A stretch of DNA of 64,000 nucleotides from Desulforhabdus amnigena (GTDB taxonomy: Bacteria > Desulfobacterota > Syntrophobacteria > Syntrophobacterales > Syntrophobacteraceae). The stretch lies in the NCBI RefSeq assembly GCF_027925305.1, contig NZ_BSDR01000001.1, positions 4,234,501 through 4,298,500 of the forward strand. The letters run 5' to 3'. Shown here piece by piece: positions 33,825 through 42,900 of the stretch. The notes below the pieces were generated by a model. That model was not told the origin of the DNA and did no database searches. It saw only the letters and a program-made list of their open reading frames with translations. How positions within the stretch are numbered: position 1 is the stretch's first letter; the number at the start of each line of letters is the position of its first letter. Position numbers and translations under genes: made by a program.

Positions 33825-35738
33825 ATGAGAGAAATTACAGCCTGTACCCTGGATTGCCCGGATTCCTGTTCTCTCCTCATTTTGGAGGATGCGGAGGGGA
33901 AGGTTCAAATCAAGGGCAATCCCGATCATCCCTTCACTTCAGGTTTCACCTGCAGGAAAGCCAGGGATTTTCTGAGGCGATTGCAGAGCCCGGATCGTCT
34001 CAAGACCCCCCTCTTGCGGGTCGATGGGGGATGGAAAGCCATCGGTTGGGACGATGCCCTGGATCTATGTGCCGAAAAGATCGCCAGGTATCGCCGGGAA
34101 CCGGCATCCATACTCCATTTCCACGGTGAGGGGGCAAAGGGGGTGCTCAAACAGGCGAGCAAATTGTTCTTTGCCCTCCTCGGTTCCACCCAGGTGAAGG
34201 GAGCCCTTTGTGATGCTGCCGGATATGTTGCCTGCGTTGCGGATTTTGGGTCCCGGGACAACAACGACATCAATGACTTGCTCCATGCCCGCCGTATCGT
34301 GAACTGGGGCAAGGACCTGGCGCGAAGTTCCGTCCACACGGCGGCCATCGTGCGTAAAGCCCGCCGCGAAGGTTGTAAAGTCTTGACCATTTCTCCCGGT
34401 GGAGATGGAAACGGCTCCTTTTCCGATCAGATGGTCCGGATCCGGCCCGGCACGGACCGGTTTCTCGCCGCAGCCGTCATTCGCCTTCTGTGGGAACGCA
34501 ACGGGGTTTCCTCTCATATCCTGGACCACGCACACAACGGGGATGCTTTTAAAGATCTCATTTGGGCTCAGCCTCCGGACCGGTTGATGAAATGGTGCGA
34601 CATAGACCGGGAGGGTGTCGAGCGCATCTATTCTTTTTATGCCTCGCCGGAACCGACCGCAACGCTCATTGGTGCGGGCCTGCAAAGATATGCTTACGGA
34701 GGGGAGAACGTCCGGTTCATCAATGCCCTTGCCATGCTTTCAGGGAATATCGGTCGTTCCGGGGGGGGGACTTATTTTCATCTCCACTCTTTGAGAAACA
34801 TGAATCTGGACTGGACAAAAGAGCCTGAAAGGAAGCTGCGCCGGTCTTTGCTGATGCCGACTATCGGCCGCGACATCTTGGCGGCGACGGATCCTCCCGT
34901 TCGAATGCTTTGGGTGGATGGTTCCAATGTGGTCAACCAGGCTCCCGATTCCCATGAAATGATGCGTGCCTTCGAATCCATCGAATTCAAAGTGGTGGTG
35001 GATGCATTCATGACGGATACGGCGGAGCGGGCGGATCTCGTACTTCCCTGCGCCCTCATGATGGAACAGGAGGACATCGAAGCATCCTACCTCCATGACT
35101 ATGTGCACTATGTGAAACCGGTCTTCAAAGCTCCCGGGGAAGCCAAAAGCGATTACTGGATCTTGTCGGAGCTGGGCAGGCGTCTGGATCCCCCTGTTAT
35201 CCTTCCAGATCCCGATGAGTGTTTCAGGAATTCACTCTGTTCCCCTTACATAGATATCTCTCTTGAGGAACTCCGAAAAAGGGGATACGTACGGGCGAAA
35301 CGACCCCTCATTGCCTATGCCGGAATGCGCTTCGATCATCCCGACGGAAAATACCGTTTTCCAACGGTGCTCCACGCCGAGGCGTCTCCACCGGCGGGAT
35401 ATCCCTACCGCTTTTTGACTCTCATTCGCGGGGATGCCATTCATTCGCAGATTCTGCCGGACAAGCAAGAAATGCCTCCCAAAGTCTGGGTGGCGCCGGA
35501 TCATCAGGCATTGAAACATCTGGATCTGGAAGCGGACATCTATCTCGTCTCTCCTTTGGGGCGGCTCAAAGTGGCGGTTGAAATTTTGGAAGGCTTGCAC
35601 CCTGAAGTGGTGGTTTATCGAAGGGGCGACTGGATGAAGCTCGGCGGAGGCGCCAATCAGCTCATTGCTGCCGGTCTTACCGATATAGGAAAAGGCGCCC
35701 CTTACTATCAACAGTATGTTCGACTTGAAAACGGGTGA
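33825..35738 (+). CDS. molybdopterin-dependent oxidoreductase, DMSO reductase family
   Basis: A 637-residue protein of the bis-MGD family. Cys7, Cys11, Cys15 and Cys43 form the N-terminal 4Fe-4S site, and Cys129 in GALCDAAG is at the place of the molybdenum or tungsten ligand. A C-terminal MGD-binding domain follows (HSQILPDKQ, then the SPLGRLK barrel). No Tat signal is present, so it is cytoplasmic. The substrate is unknown; it resembles the BisC/formate-dehydrogenase-like group. It lies directly behind ftsH and overlaps an extended frame of the cupin gene downstream, an unusual operon. Confidence 0.85.
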   Translation: MREITACTLDCPDSCSLLILEDAEGKVQIKGNPDHPFTSGFTCRKARDFLRRLQSPDRLKTPLLRVDGGWKAIGWDDALDLCAEKIARYRREPASILHFHGEGAKGVLKQASKLFFALLGSTQVKGALCDAAGYVACVADFGSRDNNDINDLLHARRIVNWGKDLARSSVHTAAIVRKARREGCKVLTISPGGDGNGSFSDQMVRIRPGTDRFLAAAVIRLLWERNGVSSHILDHAHNGDAFKDLIWAQPPDRLMKWCDIDREGVERIYSFYASPEPTATLIGAGLQRYAYGGENVRFINALAMLSGNIGRSGGGTYFHLHSLRNMNLDWTKEPERKLRRSLLMPTIGRDILAATDPPVRMLWVDGSNVVNQAPDSHEMMRAFESIEFKVVVDAFMTDTAERADLVLPCALMMEQEDIEASYLHDYVHYVKPVFKAPGEAKSDYWILSELGRRLDPPVILPDPDECFRNSLCSPYIDISLEELRKRGYVRAKRPLIAYAGMRFDHPDGKYRFPTVLHAEASPPAGYPYRFLTLIRGDAIHSQILPDKQEMPPKVWVAPDHQALKHLDLEADIYLVSPLGRLKVAVEILEGLHPEVVVYRRGDWMKLGGGANQLIAAGLTDIGKGAPYYQQYVRLENG

Positions 35739-35751
35739 GAGGAAAAAAGAA

Positions 35752-36411
35752 ATGACTCAATCATCGCGGAATATTCCATCGGAAATCCTCGAATTTTGTG
35801 AACGCAGCTCCGTTGCTCTGAAAGACCTGAAAGACCCGCGAGCCTGCATCGAATATGTAAAAAAAGAACTGCCCGGACTCCTTTGCAATCGGGGGCTTTT
35901 CATCGATATCATAAAAGATTCATTGAGAGGAGAGGGCTTTCTGGACGTTCAACGCCCCACGACGTTCGACAACGAACTGGTGCTCTATATCGATAAGGAC
36001 CGCCTTTTTTCCTTGAGGATGTACCTCTGGGGGCCGGGAGAATTTACGACGCCCCACGACCACAATTCCTGGGGAGTTATCGGACCGGCTTCAGATGGGT
36101 ACGAGGTGATCAATTACCAGCGCGAGGACGACGAATCTCGTGAGGCGTATGCCCGCCTGGTAGAAGTGGAGCGTGTGATACTGCGTCAGGGAGAAACGGC
36201 TCATACCTTTCCTTTGAAAGCGGGTATCCATAAGACGGGCAATCCCACCGAAGAGACCCTCATCACCCTCAATCTGTATGGAAAGTCCCTGCCGCGCGGC
36301 TACATCAACGGGTTCGATATCGAGAACAACCGTGTTTTTCGCATCCTTTCCCCGAGGCGCAAAAAAGAATATCTGTTGTCCAAGGCTTTGGAAACGCTCG
36401 AAAAGATGTAA
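35752..36411 (+). CDS. cysteine dioxygenase-like cupin protein
   Basis: A 219-residue cupin. PHDHNSWGVIGP supplies two iron-ligand histidines in an HxH arrangement, and GIHKTGN supplies the third, as in cysteine dioxygenase and related thiol dioxygenases. These enzymes use oxygen to turn cysteine-type thiols into sulfinates. The ATG at 35752 with GAGAGG upstream was chosen. It is translated immediately after the molybdopterin enzyme, so the two may act on related sulfur substrates. The exact thiol is unknown. Confidence 0.8.
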   Translation: MTQSSRNIPSEILEFCERSSVALKDLKDPRACIEYVKKELPGLLCNRGLFIDIIKDSLRGEGFLDVQRPTTFDNELVLYIDKDRLFSLRMYLWGPGEFTTPHDHNSWGVIGPASDGYEVINYQREDDESREAYARLVEVERVILRQGETAHTFPLKAGIHKTGNPTEETLITLNLYGKSLPRGYINGFDIENNRVFRILSPRRKKEYLLSKALETLEKM

Positions 36412-36445
36412 CCATTTTCTGAGATGACACCATCCTTCCATTCCC

Positions 36446-36468
36446 CCCTCGCTCAAGAGGGGCGAGGG
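36446..36468. terminator. hairpin between convergent cupin and pepA genes
   Basis: CCCTCGC (36446-36452) pairs with GCGAGGG (36462-36468) inside a longer C-rich/G-rich inverted stretch (36429-36475). Its placement between two converging genes suits a bidirectional terminator, though no clear T-tract follows. Confidence 0.5.
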
Positions 36469-36482
36469 AGGGTGGAGATGCG

Positions 36483-38000
36483 CTAAACGAAGTTCAATTC
36501 ATCCTTGCGCTGCGCCAGTTCGACCAGGAGCCTCACTCCAAAGCCTGTGGCTCCCTTGGGAGCGGTGCCGAGGTCCTTGTCCGCCCAGGCGGTTCCGGCG
36601 ATGTCCAGATGAGCCCAGGGGATTTCATCGGGTACGAACTGTTTCAGGAACATCCCCCCGATGATGGTTCCAGCGGTCCGGTCGCCAACGTTCTTGAAGT
36701 CTGCGACATCACTCTTGATATATTCGAAATAGAAATCCCAGAGGGGCAGGGGCCAGAATTTTTCTCCCACCTGTCTGCCGATTTCCTGGATTTTCTGGAT
36801 GAGTCCTTCATGGTTTCCCATGATTCCCGCAACTTCCTTTCCCAGCGCCACAAGGCAGGCTCCCGTCAGGGTGGCCAGATCCACGATGAGGGCGGGTTCT
36901 GAACGGAGGGCGTAGGTGAGCGCGTCGCAAAGGATCATGCGCCCTTCGGCGTCGGTACTGATGACCTCGATGGTAAGGCCCGAGAGAGAGCGAATGACAT
37001 CGCCGGGTTTATAGGCTTTTCCGTCGGGCATGTTTTCCGTGCAGGGGAGAATTCCAATCACGTGGCGCTTGATTTTCAGCTTTCCGATCACTTCGAAAGC
37101 TCCCAGCACGGCCGCTGCCCCTGCCATATCTTCCTTCATGGTTTCCATGTTGGCGCTCGGCTTGATGGAGATTCCCCCCGTGTCAAAGGTGATCCCTTTT
37201 CCTACGAAAACCATGGGGGGCTCCTTTTCGGTCCCTTTGGGCTGGTGCTCCAGGATGATCACAAAGGCGGGTTCCCGACTTCCCTGTGCAACAGCAGCAA
37301 AAGCGCCCATCCCCAGGGTCTGGGCCATATCGAAATTCAGCACCTGGATGTGAAAACCATACTCTTCCGAAAGACGCCGCGCCGCATCGGCCATATGGGA
37401 AGGGGTGGCCCGGTTGGCGGGAGCGTTGACCAGGTCCCTTGCAGAACAGACCCCTGAGGCGATGGCCTGGGCAACAGAAGGGGCAGACCGGGTGTTTTCG
37501 TCCGGTTCTTTTTCGTCAAGAAGCAGCAGGGTTTCGGGAGCTGTGGAGGCTTCCAGATCACGGGTTTTGAGGGCGTCGTAACGGTACAAGCCGCAAATGC
37601 CTCCAATGAGCGCTTCCCGGAGAGCATCCATACTTTCAAAGGGTAATCCTTCCAATGCGGTAAGGGGCAGGGCGGGGCGGTTCAGTCCAAGGTCCCTGCA
37701 CTTGCGCAGGGCGCCGGCAGCGGCGCTTCGCAGCTTATCCAGTTCGAATTTTTCAGCCGGTCCGAGTCCAACGTAGAGGATCCTGGGTATTTTCGAGCCC
37801 GAAGGGCCATAATAGACAGCGACTTCCTGGTGTTTCCCCTTGAAATCCTTGAGAGCCTGGGACTGGGAAATCCAGGAGGCGTTCTCTTCTATCCACCGCT
37901 TGAAACCGGGAAGAGGTTCCGATGACTTTTCAAAACTGAAAAAGACAATGGCTTCTGCCTGCCATTCCTTGGGGTTGGTTATTTGCCACTCAATGAACAT
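36483..38000 (-). CDS. pepA: leucyl aminopeptidase
   Basis: A 505-residue M17 aminopeptidase. The catalytic C-terminal domain has the metal-binding GKGITFDTGGISIKPS, the EDMAGAA segment and the signature STDAEGRM (normally NTDAEGR). Two metal ions activate water to release N-terminal residues from peptides. The N-terminal domain (residues 1-170) is the less conserved part. GGAGAAATCG precedes the ATG at 38000. It probably shares a transcript with the ThiF-type gene 61 bases upstream. Confidence 0.95.
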   Translation of the reverse strand: MFIEWQITNPKEWQAEAIVFFSFEKSSEPLPGFKRWIEENASWISQSQALKDFKGKHQEVAVYYGPSGSKIPRILYVGLGPAEKFELDKLRSAAAGALRKCRDLGLNRPALPLTALEGLPFESMDALREALIGGICGLYRYDALKTRDLEASTAPETLLLLDEKEPDENTRSAPSVAQAIASGVCSARDLVNAPANRATPSHMADAARRLSEEYGFHIQVLNFDMAQTLGMGAFAAVAQGSREPAFVIILEHQPKGTEKEPPMVFVGKGITFDTGGISIKPSANMETMKEDMAGAAAVLGAFEVIGKLKIKRHVIGILPCTENMPDGKAYKPGDVIRSLSGLTIEVISTDAEGRMILCDALTYALRSEPALIVDLATLTGACLVALGKEVAGIMGNHEGLIQKIQEIGRQVGEKFWPLPLWDFYFEYIKSDVADFKNVGDRTAGTIIGGMFLKQFVPDEIPWAHLDIAGTAWADKDLGTAPKGATGFGVRLLVELAQRKDELNFV

Positions 38001-38061
38001 CGATTTCTCCTTAAAAAGGCCTCAGAGCATATTCGAGCTGAGGTAAAGTGAACTCATGGAG

Positions 38062-38895
38062 TCAGAGGGGAAGCATTTCCGTCCGTCCGCTTTCTCCATC
38101 GAAATAAAGAAGTTGTCCGGCATACGCACTGGTTTTTCCCGTGAGCAGGCGTATGGCTTCAAGGGCTTCAAGGCTCCCGATGACCGCAGCTGTGGGGCCG
38201 AGCACTCCCACGGCATCCTCGGCGGCGTCCCGCGAACGCTTTTGCCCGTAAATGTTTGTCAAATCGGTAGTTGCCTGGGGAAGAAAAGTCGTGATCTGTC
38301 CCCACCACCCCGCAACGGCGGCATGAATCATGGGAATCCTGAGGCTGCGCGCCTCTCCGGCCAAAAGAAACCGGGCAGGAAGATTGTCCAGGGCATCCAG
38401 CACGAGGTCGTTGCCTTGTACCAGGTCTGCGGCGTTGGTTTCATCCAGAGGATGAGGAAAAGCTTCCACTTCCATGAAGGGATTGATGAGCCTGGCGCGC
38501 TCCATTCCCACCAATGCCTTGGGACGGGAGAGTTGTTCCGTGTCGGATAGCCACTGGCGGTTGAGGTTGGAGACGGTAAAGACGTCACCGTCCACCAGTC
38601 GTAGGATTCCGACTCCGGCTCGAGCCAGCAGGTTGATCAATACTCCCCCCAATCCTCCGCAGCCGCAGATCAAAACCCTGCTTCGGCAAAGACGGAGCTG
38701 GTCGGAAAAGTTCAGGGATTGAAAATTCTTGAGATAACGCAGAGGAAGGATTTCGTTTTCGAGGGCTTCCCTCTGTGCCTGCAAGGGAGACAGTCCGTTT
38801 TGGACAGCCCACTGCAGCAGCTGGTCTTCATCGATGACTCGAATGGATTGGCCACCGTAGTCTTGTGTTCGCGCTCTGTCGGTTAATAACGTCAT
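38062..38895 (-). CDS. ThiF/MoeB/HesA family adenylyltransferase-like protein
   Basis: A 277-residue E1-like enzyme. The ATP-binding CGCGGLGGVLINLLARAG (near residues 76-93), the loop DVFTVSNLNRQ and the crossover-region D in DALDNLPARF are present, as is the C-terminal GVLGPTAAVIGSLEA. It lacks the two CxxC pairs that hold zinc and the obvious catalytic Cys of MoeB, so activation of a ubiquitin-like C-terminus (ThiS/MoaD type) is likely but sulfur transfer is not evident. No ThiS/MoaD-like gene is next to it. Confidence 0.85.
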   Translation of the reverse strand: MTLLTDRARTQDYGGQSIRVIDEDQLLQWAVQNGLSPLQAQREALENEILPLRYLKNFQSLNFSDQLRLCRSRVLICGCGGLGGVLINLLARAGVGILRLVDGDVFTVSNLNRQWLSDTEQLSRPKALVGMERARLINPFMEVEAFPHPLDETNAADLVQGNDLVLDALDNLPARFLLAGEARSLRIPMIHAAVAGWWGQITTFLPQATTDLTNIYGQKRSRDAAEDAVGVLGPTAAVIGSLEALEAIRLLTGKTSAYAGQLLYFDGESGRTEMLPL

Positions 38896-39157
38896 GTATA
38901 TCAGAAGCTCTTCAGATAATTAGGATCAGTCCCTTGTCAGTCCCTTGCCGGAATATCAGGAAAAGATACACTAATGTGAACTGCCGTCGCAATGCCAATC
39001 ATGGGAGAAAAGAGGAGAGGGGCCGACATATCTTGAGAGAACTCAAGGGAAAATCTCATTGACAAAAAGCGGCTCCCTCGTTAGCGTGCATAGTTCTTTC
39101 GAACGGTCGAAAAATGGATTTGGATTCGGTTAAGATCTTGTCTATGGAGGAAAAGTC

Positions 39158-40243
39158 ATGACTCAGCGGATTTATAATTTCAATGCCGGACCGGCTGCGT
39201 TGCCTCTCCCGGTTCTAGAACATATTCAGGAAGAAATGCTGGATTTCCGGGGCTCCGGAATGTCCATCCTGGAAGTGAGCCATCGTTCCAAGTGGTTTGA
39301 AGATGTCCTGGATGATACCACCGCCCGGATCAAGCGATTGCTCAAGCTCGATGACCGCTACCATGTACTGTTCCTGCAGGGTGGAGCCAGCATGCAGTTT
39401 TGCATGGTTCCCATGAACCTTGCCGTAGCGGGTAAACCCGTGGATTACGTGGATACCGGCACATGGTCCACCAAGGCGATCAAGGAAGCTCGCATTCAGG
39501 GGCTTGACGTGCGGGTAGTGGCGAGTTCCCAGGAAAAAGAGTTTACCTATATTCCCAAGGAAGTGCCCTCGGACGGGAAAGCGGCCTACCTCCATCTCAC
39601 TTCCAACAACACTATTCGCGGCACCCAGTGGCGTCTCTTCCCCGATAGCGCAGGGATTCCCATCGTCTGCGACATGTCTTCGGACATCTTCAGCCGCATC
39701 TTCGACCCCGCACCCTTTGGACTGATTTATGCCGGAGCGCAGAAAAACGCAGGTCCTGCAGGCGTAACCCTGGTGATCGTCCGGGACGACATGCTCGAGC
39801 GCGTTCCTGCGACTCTGCCTACGATGCTCAAGTACACCACTTACGTTGAAAAGAAATCCATGTTCAATACGCCCCCGACTTTCGCCATTTACGTGATGGG
39901 TCTGGTGACCCAATGGATTGAAGAGACGGTCGGAGGCATTGAGAAGATGGAAGGGGTCAACAATAGGAAGGCCGCCTTGCTTTATGACTACCTGGACAGT
40001 CAGAATTTTTATCGAGGCACGGCGATGCCGGATTCCAGATCCTTCATGAATGTCACCTTCCGGTTGCCGACAGAGGAACTGGAACAAAAGTTCATTAAAG
40101 AGTCCCTTGCGAGCGGCCTGGGAGGACTCAAGGGGCACCGTTCTGTCGGTGGTTGCAGAGCTTCCATCTACAATGCCGTACCCACCGAGGCGGTCCAGGC
40201 CCTGGTCGATTTTATGAAGGAATTTGCCAGGAAGAACGGCTAG
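39158..40243 (+). CDS. serC: phosphoserine aminotransferase
   Basis: A 361-residue class V aminotransferase, the normal SerC length. It opens YNFNAGPAALP, has LFLQGGASMQF, the PLP-lysine segment GAQKNAGPAGVT, and the C-terminal GLKGHRSVGGCRASIYNA. It converts 3-phosphohydroxypyruvate to phosphoserine, a step of serine synthesis, and may act in pyridoxal synthesis. The ATG at 39158 has GGAGG eight bases upstream. A hairpin follows at 40286. Confidence 0.97.
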   Translation: MTQRIYNFNAGPAALPLPVLEHIQEEMLDFRGSGMSILEVSHRSKWFEDVLDDTTARIKRLLKLDDRYHVLFLQGGASMQFCMVPMNLAVAGKPVDYVDTGTWSTKAIKEARIQGLDVRVVASSQEKEFTYIPKEVPSDGKAAYLHLTSNNTIRGTQWRLFPDSAGIPIVCDMSSDIFSRIFDPAPFGLIYAGAQKNAGPAGVTLVIVRDDMLERVPATLPTMLKYTTYVEKKSMFNTPPTFAIYVMGLVTQWIEETVGGIEKMEGVNNRKAALLYDYLDSQNFYRGTAMPDSRSFMNVTFRLPTEELEQKFIKESLASGLGGLKGHRSVGGCRASIYNAVPTEAVQALVDFMKEFARKNG

Positions 40244-40285
40244 AAAGCTGGGTCTTCCATGACGAAAAGTTTTCGTTCTCACCCG

Positions 40286-40312
40286 GCATCCTCTCCTTTC
40301 GAGAGAGGATGC
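40286..40312 (+). terminator. hairpin downstream of serC
   Basis: GCATCCTCTC and GAGAGGATGC form a perfect 10-bp stem with a seven-base loop, 42 bases after the serC stop. No T-run follows. The rest of 40313-40848 shows no gene I would defend. Confidence 0.55.
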
Positions 40313-40848
40313 TCTCCAGCAACAATTTGCCGGTGCATATACAAAGCCCAATAACTTTTTTGAGCATCCATTCTGAAGGCCGGTAAACACTCGGCGCCCC
40401 ACGTGAGTGGCTTTCCTTTTGGATCTCTATCCCGCCCGTTTGATGGCCCCTTTTTTTGATTGCAATCCCTGCCGGAATAAATGTTCTACGGTTTCCCCTC
40501 TCTGCGATATCTGTGGATATGTGCAAATGGGGGTGAACGGTTGCCGACAGGGGAGAAGTTCCTCCAACTGCATGGGAGGAGTCTCATCGGGCGGCAGTTT
40601 TATTTTGGCTGCAGTCAATGAAAATTAGATTGGACTGGCTGCCTTTTGGGTGTCATACTGGCGGTTAGCAACGACCAGACCGTTATTTTGTCAGGATCTG
40701 TATCTTTTACGCAGCTTGCGATTTGCCTGTGTCGCAAGTTTCATGTCCTTGTATTGAGCCGTGGATCTGCATGGTGAGACCAAAAGATTTTACAGAACGT
40801 GCTTTGGAAAAATGAACCATTGTTTTAACTATAGCAGGAGATGAACCG

Positions 40849-41421
40849 ATGCAGCAGCCGGAGAGAAAAATTTTCTTAAAAGAGTTTACCGCAATCAGTC
40901 ATGCTATATCGACTTATTCGGATATTAATTTACTCAACGATCATCTTGTGGAAATGATGTGTAAGTCTTTCAATGTAAAAGGTTCGAGCATTTTTCTGTA
41001 TGACGATAGGGAAAAACAGCTATTCTGTGTGAGCAGCTATGGCTTGAGCGAATCATATCTTTCCAAGGGTCCCATATATGTTGACGAAAGATTTTCAGAA
41101 TTTGAGACTGGAAAACCCGTTTTTTTTAGCGATTTTAGAGAAGACCCCCGTATTCAGTACCCGGAGGAGGCTATTAAAGAAGGGATAGTTTCCATGCTGT
41201 CGGTTCCCATCAAATCTCATAAAGCGGTTATTGGGTTGATCAAAATATATAATCATGAACCATGGATACTCAATCAGGAAGATTTGAATTCAATGTGTGT
41301 CCTGGCAGAACATCTGGGGCTTGTAATTGAATATAACGGTCTTAAGAATTTTCTTGATCAAGTTAAAGTGGCTATGGAAAGTTTACCTTTAAGAATGCTT
41401 AAAGATATAAATTTAATATAA
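40849..41421 (+). CDS. GAF domain protein
   Basis: A 190-residue protein made of one GAF domain, with FNVKGSSIFLYDD, ESYLSKGPIYVD, and VSMLSVPIKSHKAVIGLIKIY. GAF domains bind small ligands or serve as dimerisation sensors. No output domain is attached, so it probably signals through a partner; a universal-stress-like gene follows 90 bases downstream. The coding sequence is visibly more AT-rich than its neighbours, which may mark acquisition. The ligand is unknown. Confidence 0.8.
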   Translation: MQQPERKIFLKEFTAISHAISTYSDINLLNDHLVEMMCKSFNVKGSSIFLYDDREKQLFCVSSYGLSESYLSKGPIYVDERFSEFETGKPVFFSDFREDPRIQYPEEAIKEGIVSMLSVPIKSHKAVIGLIKIYNHEPWILNQEDLNSMCVLAEHLGLVIEYNGLKNFLDQVKVAMESLPLRMLKDINLI

Positions 41422-41479
41422 TATTCATATAATGCACAAAATGCTATAGATAGTCAATAATATATTGCAATTATATATG

Positions 41480-41499
41480 GCAATAATCATGATTATTGC
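41480..41499. promoter_or_regulatory. perfect 20-bp palindrome before the universal stress gene
   Basis: GCAATAATCATGATTATTGC is its own reverse complement and ends two bases before the GGAGG ribosome site of the next gene. It could be a repressor site for a dimeric regulator, or a hairpin affecting translation. Confidence 0.7.
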
Positions 41500-41511
41500 T
41501 GGAGGTGGATA

Positions 41512-41967
41512 GTGAAAGATTTATTCATACTTATGCCAATAAGTGATGTAAGTAAAACAAGAGCGATAATCGATACCATGTCAAATCTTCCTTTGTGTAG
41601 GGATAATGTATATATAACTTTGTTGCATATCTTCAGGAAGGCTCCTGCCGAAGAAGAGCTAATGGGCAAGAAATGTACTGAAGAGGAAATTTATAAGTGT
41701 ATGAATATGCTGGAGCAGGCAAAAAATAAGCTGGTTGAATCCGGTTTCAAGTCGGACCATATCGAACTTAAATTAACTACCGATTTTTATCCAACTGTAA
41801 CAGAGGGTATTATTGATCAATTCAATAAAAGTGAAAAGAAATTTGATCTTGTGATGATAAGGCGGAGAAAGATGTCAAAAGCTGAAGAATTTTTGGTTGG
41901 AGATGTGAGTGTCAAACTTATACGTGCGCTTGAAGGTACTGCCGTCCTTGTTTTAAAACCTTCATGA
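41512..41967 (+). CDS. universal stress protein-like (UspA fold)
   Basis: A 151-residue alpha/beta protein with the UspA pattern: LFILMPISDV at the start, ITLLHIF, and VSVKLIRALEGTAVLVLKP at the end. The nucleotide-binding GxxGxxxxxxxxxG(S/T) stretch of ATP-binding members is not preserved, so it may not bind ATP. Start is GTG at 41512 with GGAGG nearby. It is AT-rich like the GAF gene before it, and the two probably form a small sensor operon. Confidence 0.75.
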   Translation: MKDLFILMPISDVSKTRAIIDTMSNLPLCRDNVYITLLHIFRKAPAEEELMGKKCTEEEIYKCMNMLEQAKNKLVESGFKSDHIELKLTTDFYPTVTEGIIDQFNKSEKKFDLVMIRRRKMSKAEEFLVGDVSVKLIRALEGTAVLVLKPS

Positions 41968-42498
41968 GGAATTGGACGACGTTCTGTGCTTCGGGCCCAG
42001 GCCCCCGCGCCAGGATCGTTGTCCCCTGGGGCAGCCGCGAAGCGTCAAAGTAAATTATTTTTTTTCCTGACATGTTCTGAAAAGTTTTTTCTCCCCAAAG
42101 CTATCAACTTCCATGACCGGAACGGTCACAACGAAAAACGGAAAAGGCAAAGAGATACAAGGCAATAGGGAAAGCGGGAAACACTCTTGAAAAGCGATGT
42201 CAGCATGATCTATGAATCATGAGCCTTTTTTTATATAAGTCCTTTATATATCTCGATGACTTACATTATTGTCGGCCGCGACAGCTCTGTCCCCCATGCG
42301 GCAGCAGACATCTTACACATCGTTTTTGCTTTATGTGCAGGTTACCTTTGCAAGCGGATGGGAATCGACAGAGAAGTACAGGCTTCCGTCCGGCTTCTTG
42401 ATGACGATTCCAAGGCGTTGATCAGGAAGGCTCCCGCAGAGATCAACGGGGTCAGCCCTTGACATTGGAAATTACCCACCTTGCATTCATTGAAAAAT

Positions 42499-42643
42499 CT
42501 TAGGTTCTGTTGATGTTTTCCGGATTTGTTGTGTTTTTCAATCGGATGGTAGAGTGCGTATATTCAATGGGCTATCCAATAGAATCCTTTACCGGCAAGC
42601 TTTTACGATGATGCTCAGATGCGAAGTGTCAACAGGACCTAAG
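42499..42643. mobile_element. MITE-like element with 15-bp inverted ends
   Basis: CTTAGGTTCTGTTGA (42499-42513) and TCAACAGGACCTAAG (42629-42643) are inverted repeats matching at 14 of 15 positions, flanked by TA on both sides. The roughly 140-bp interior has no gene. That is the form of a miniature element mobilised by a TA-targeting transposase; no transposase is in the window. The surrounding gene-free stretch runs from 41968 to 42900. Confidence 0.65.
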
Positions 42644-42761
42644 ACAAGTACCAAAGAATTGGTGGAAGCGGCTCAGGAGGGCCTCATTGTCGGCTCTCTC
42701 TGGACCGGGTAAGGGGTCATCCGGGACCATATAATTTTTCCATATTCGTATCAAATAAGGG

Positions 42762-42887
42762 AGTGAGTCGCTCTTGAAATCCCCATTTACCACAGAGGCA
42801 CAGAGATCACAGAGAAATTCTATAAGAATTCCAAATTTTATCCGTGCATCCTTAGTGAATAACGGGATATTGGAATCCGTCAACTCC
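42762..42887 (-). repeat. dispersed palindromic repeat, copy B
   Basis: Reversed copy of the element at 30442-30570. On the minus strand it reads GGATTCCAATATCCCG, then arms with TTCACTAAGGATGCACGGA and CTCTGTGCCTCTGTGGTAAA, and ends TTTCAAGAGCGAC. One arm is more decayed than in copy A. It lies just after the stop of the PEP/pyruvate-binding gene. Confidence 0.85.
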
Positions 42888-42900
42888 CTAATTGTGCAAG

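Noticed and set aside
40407..40628. 73-residue cysteine-rich open frame after serC
   Set aside because: The cysteines do not form a known metal motif and there is no ribosome site or homology I recognise.
41985..42065. Structured GC-rich stretch followed by T-run, possible ncRNA or terminator after the Usp-like gene
   Set aside because: The inverted segments are short and the T-run is too far from a stem to call.
42256..42462. 68-residue open frame in the gene-poor region
   Set aside because: No ribosome site, no recognisable family, and it lies amid repeat-bearing sequence. I could not support it as a gene.
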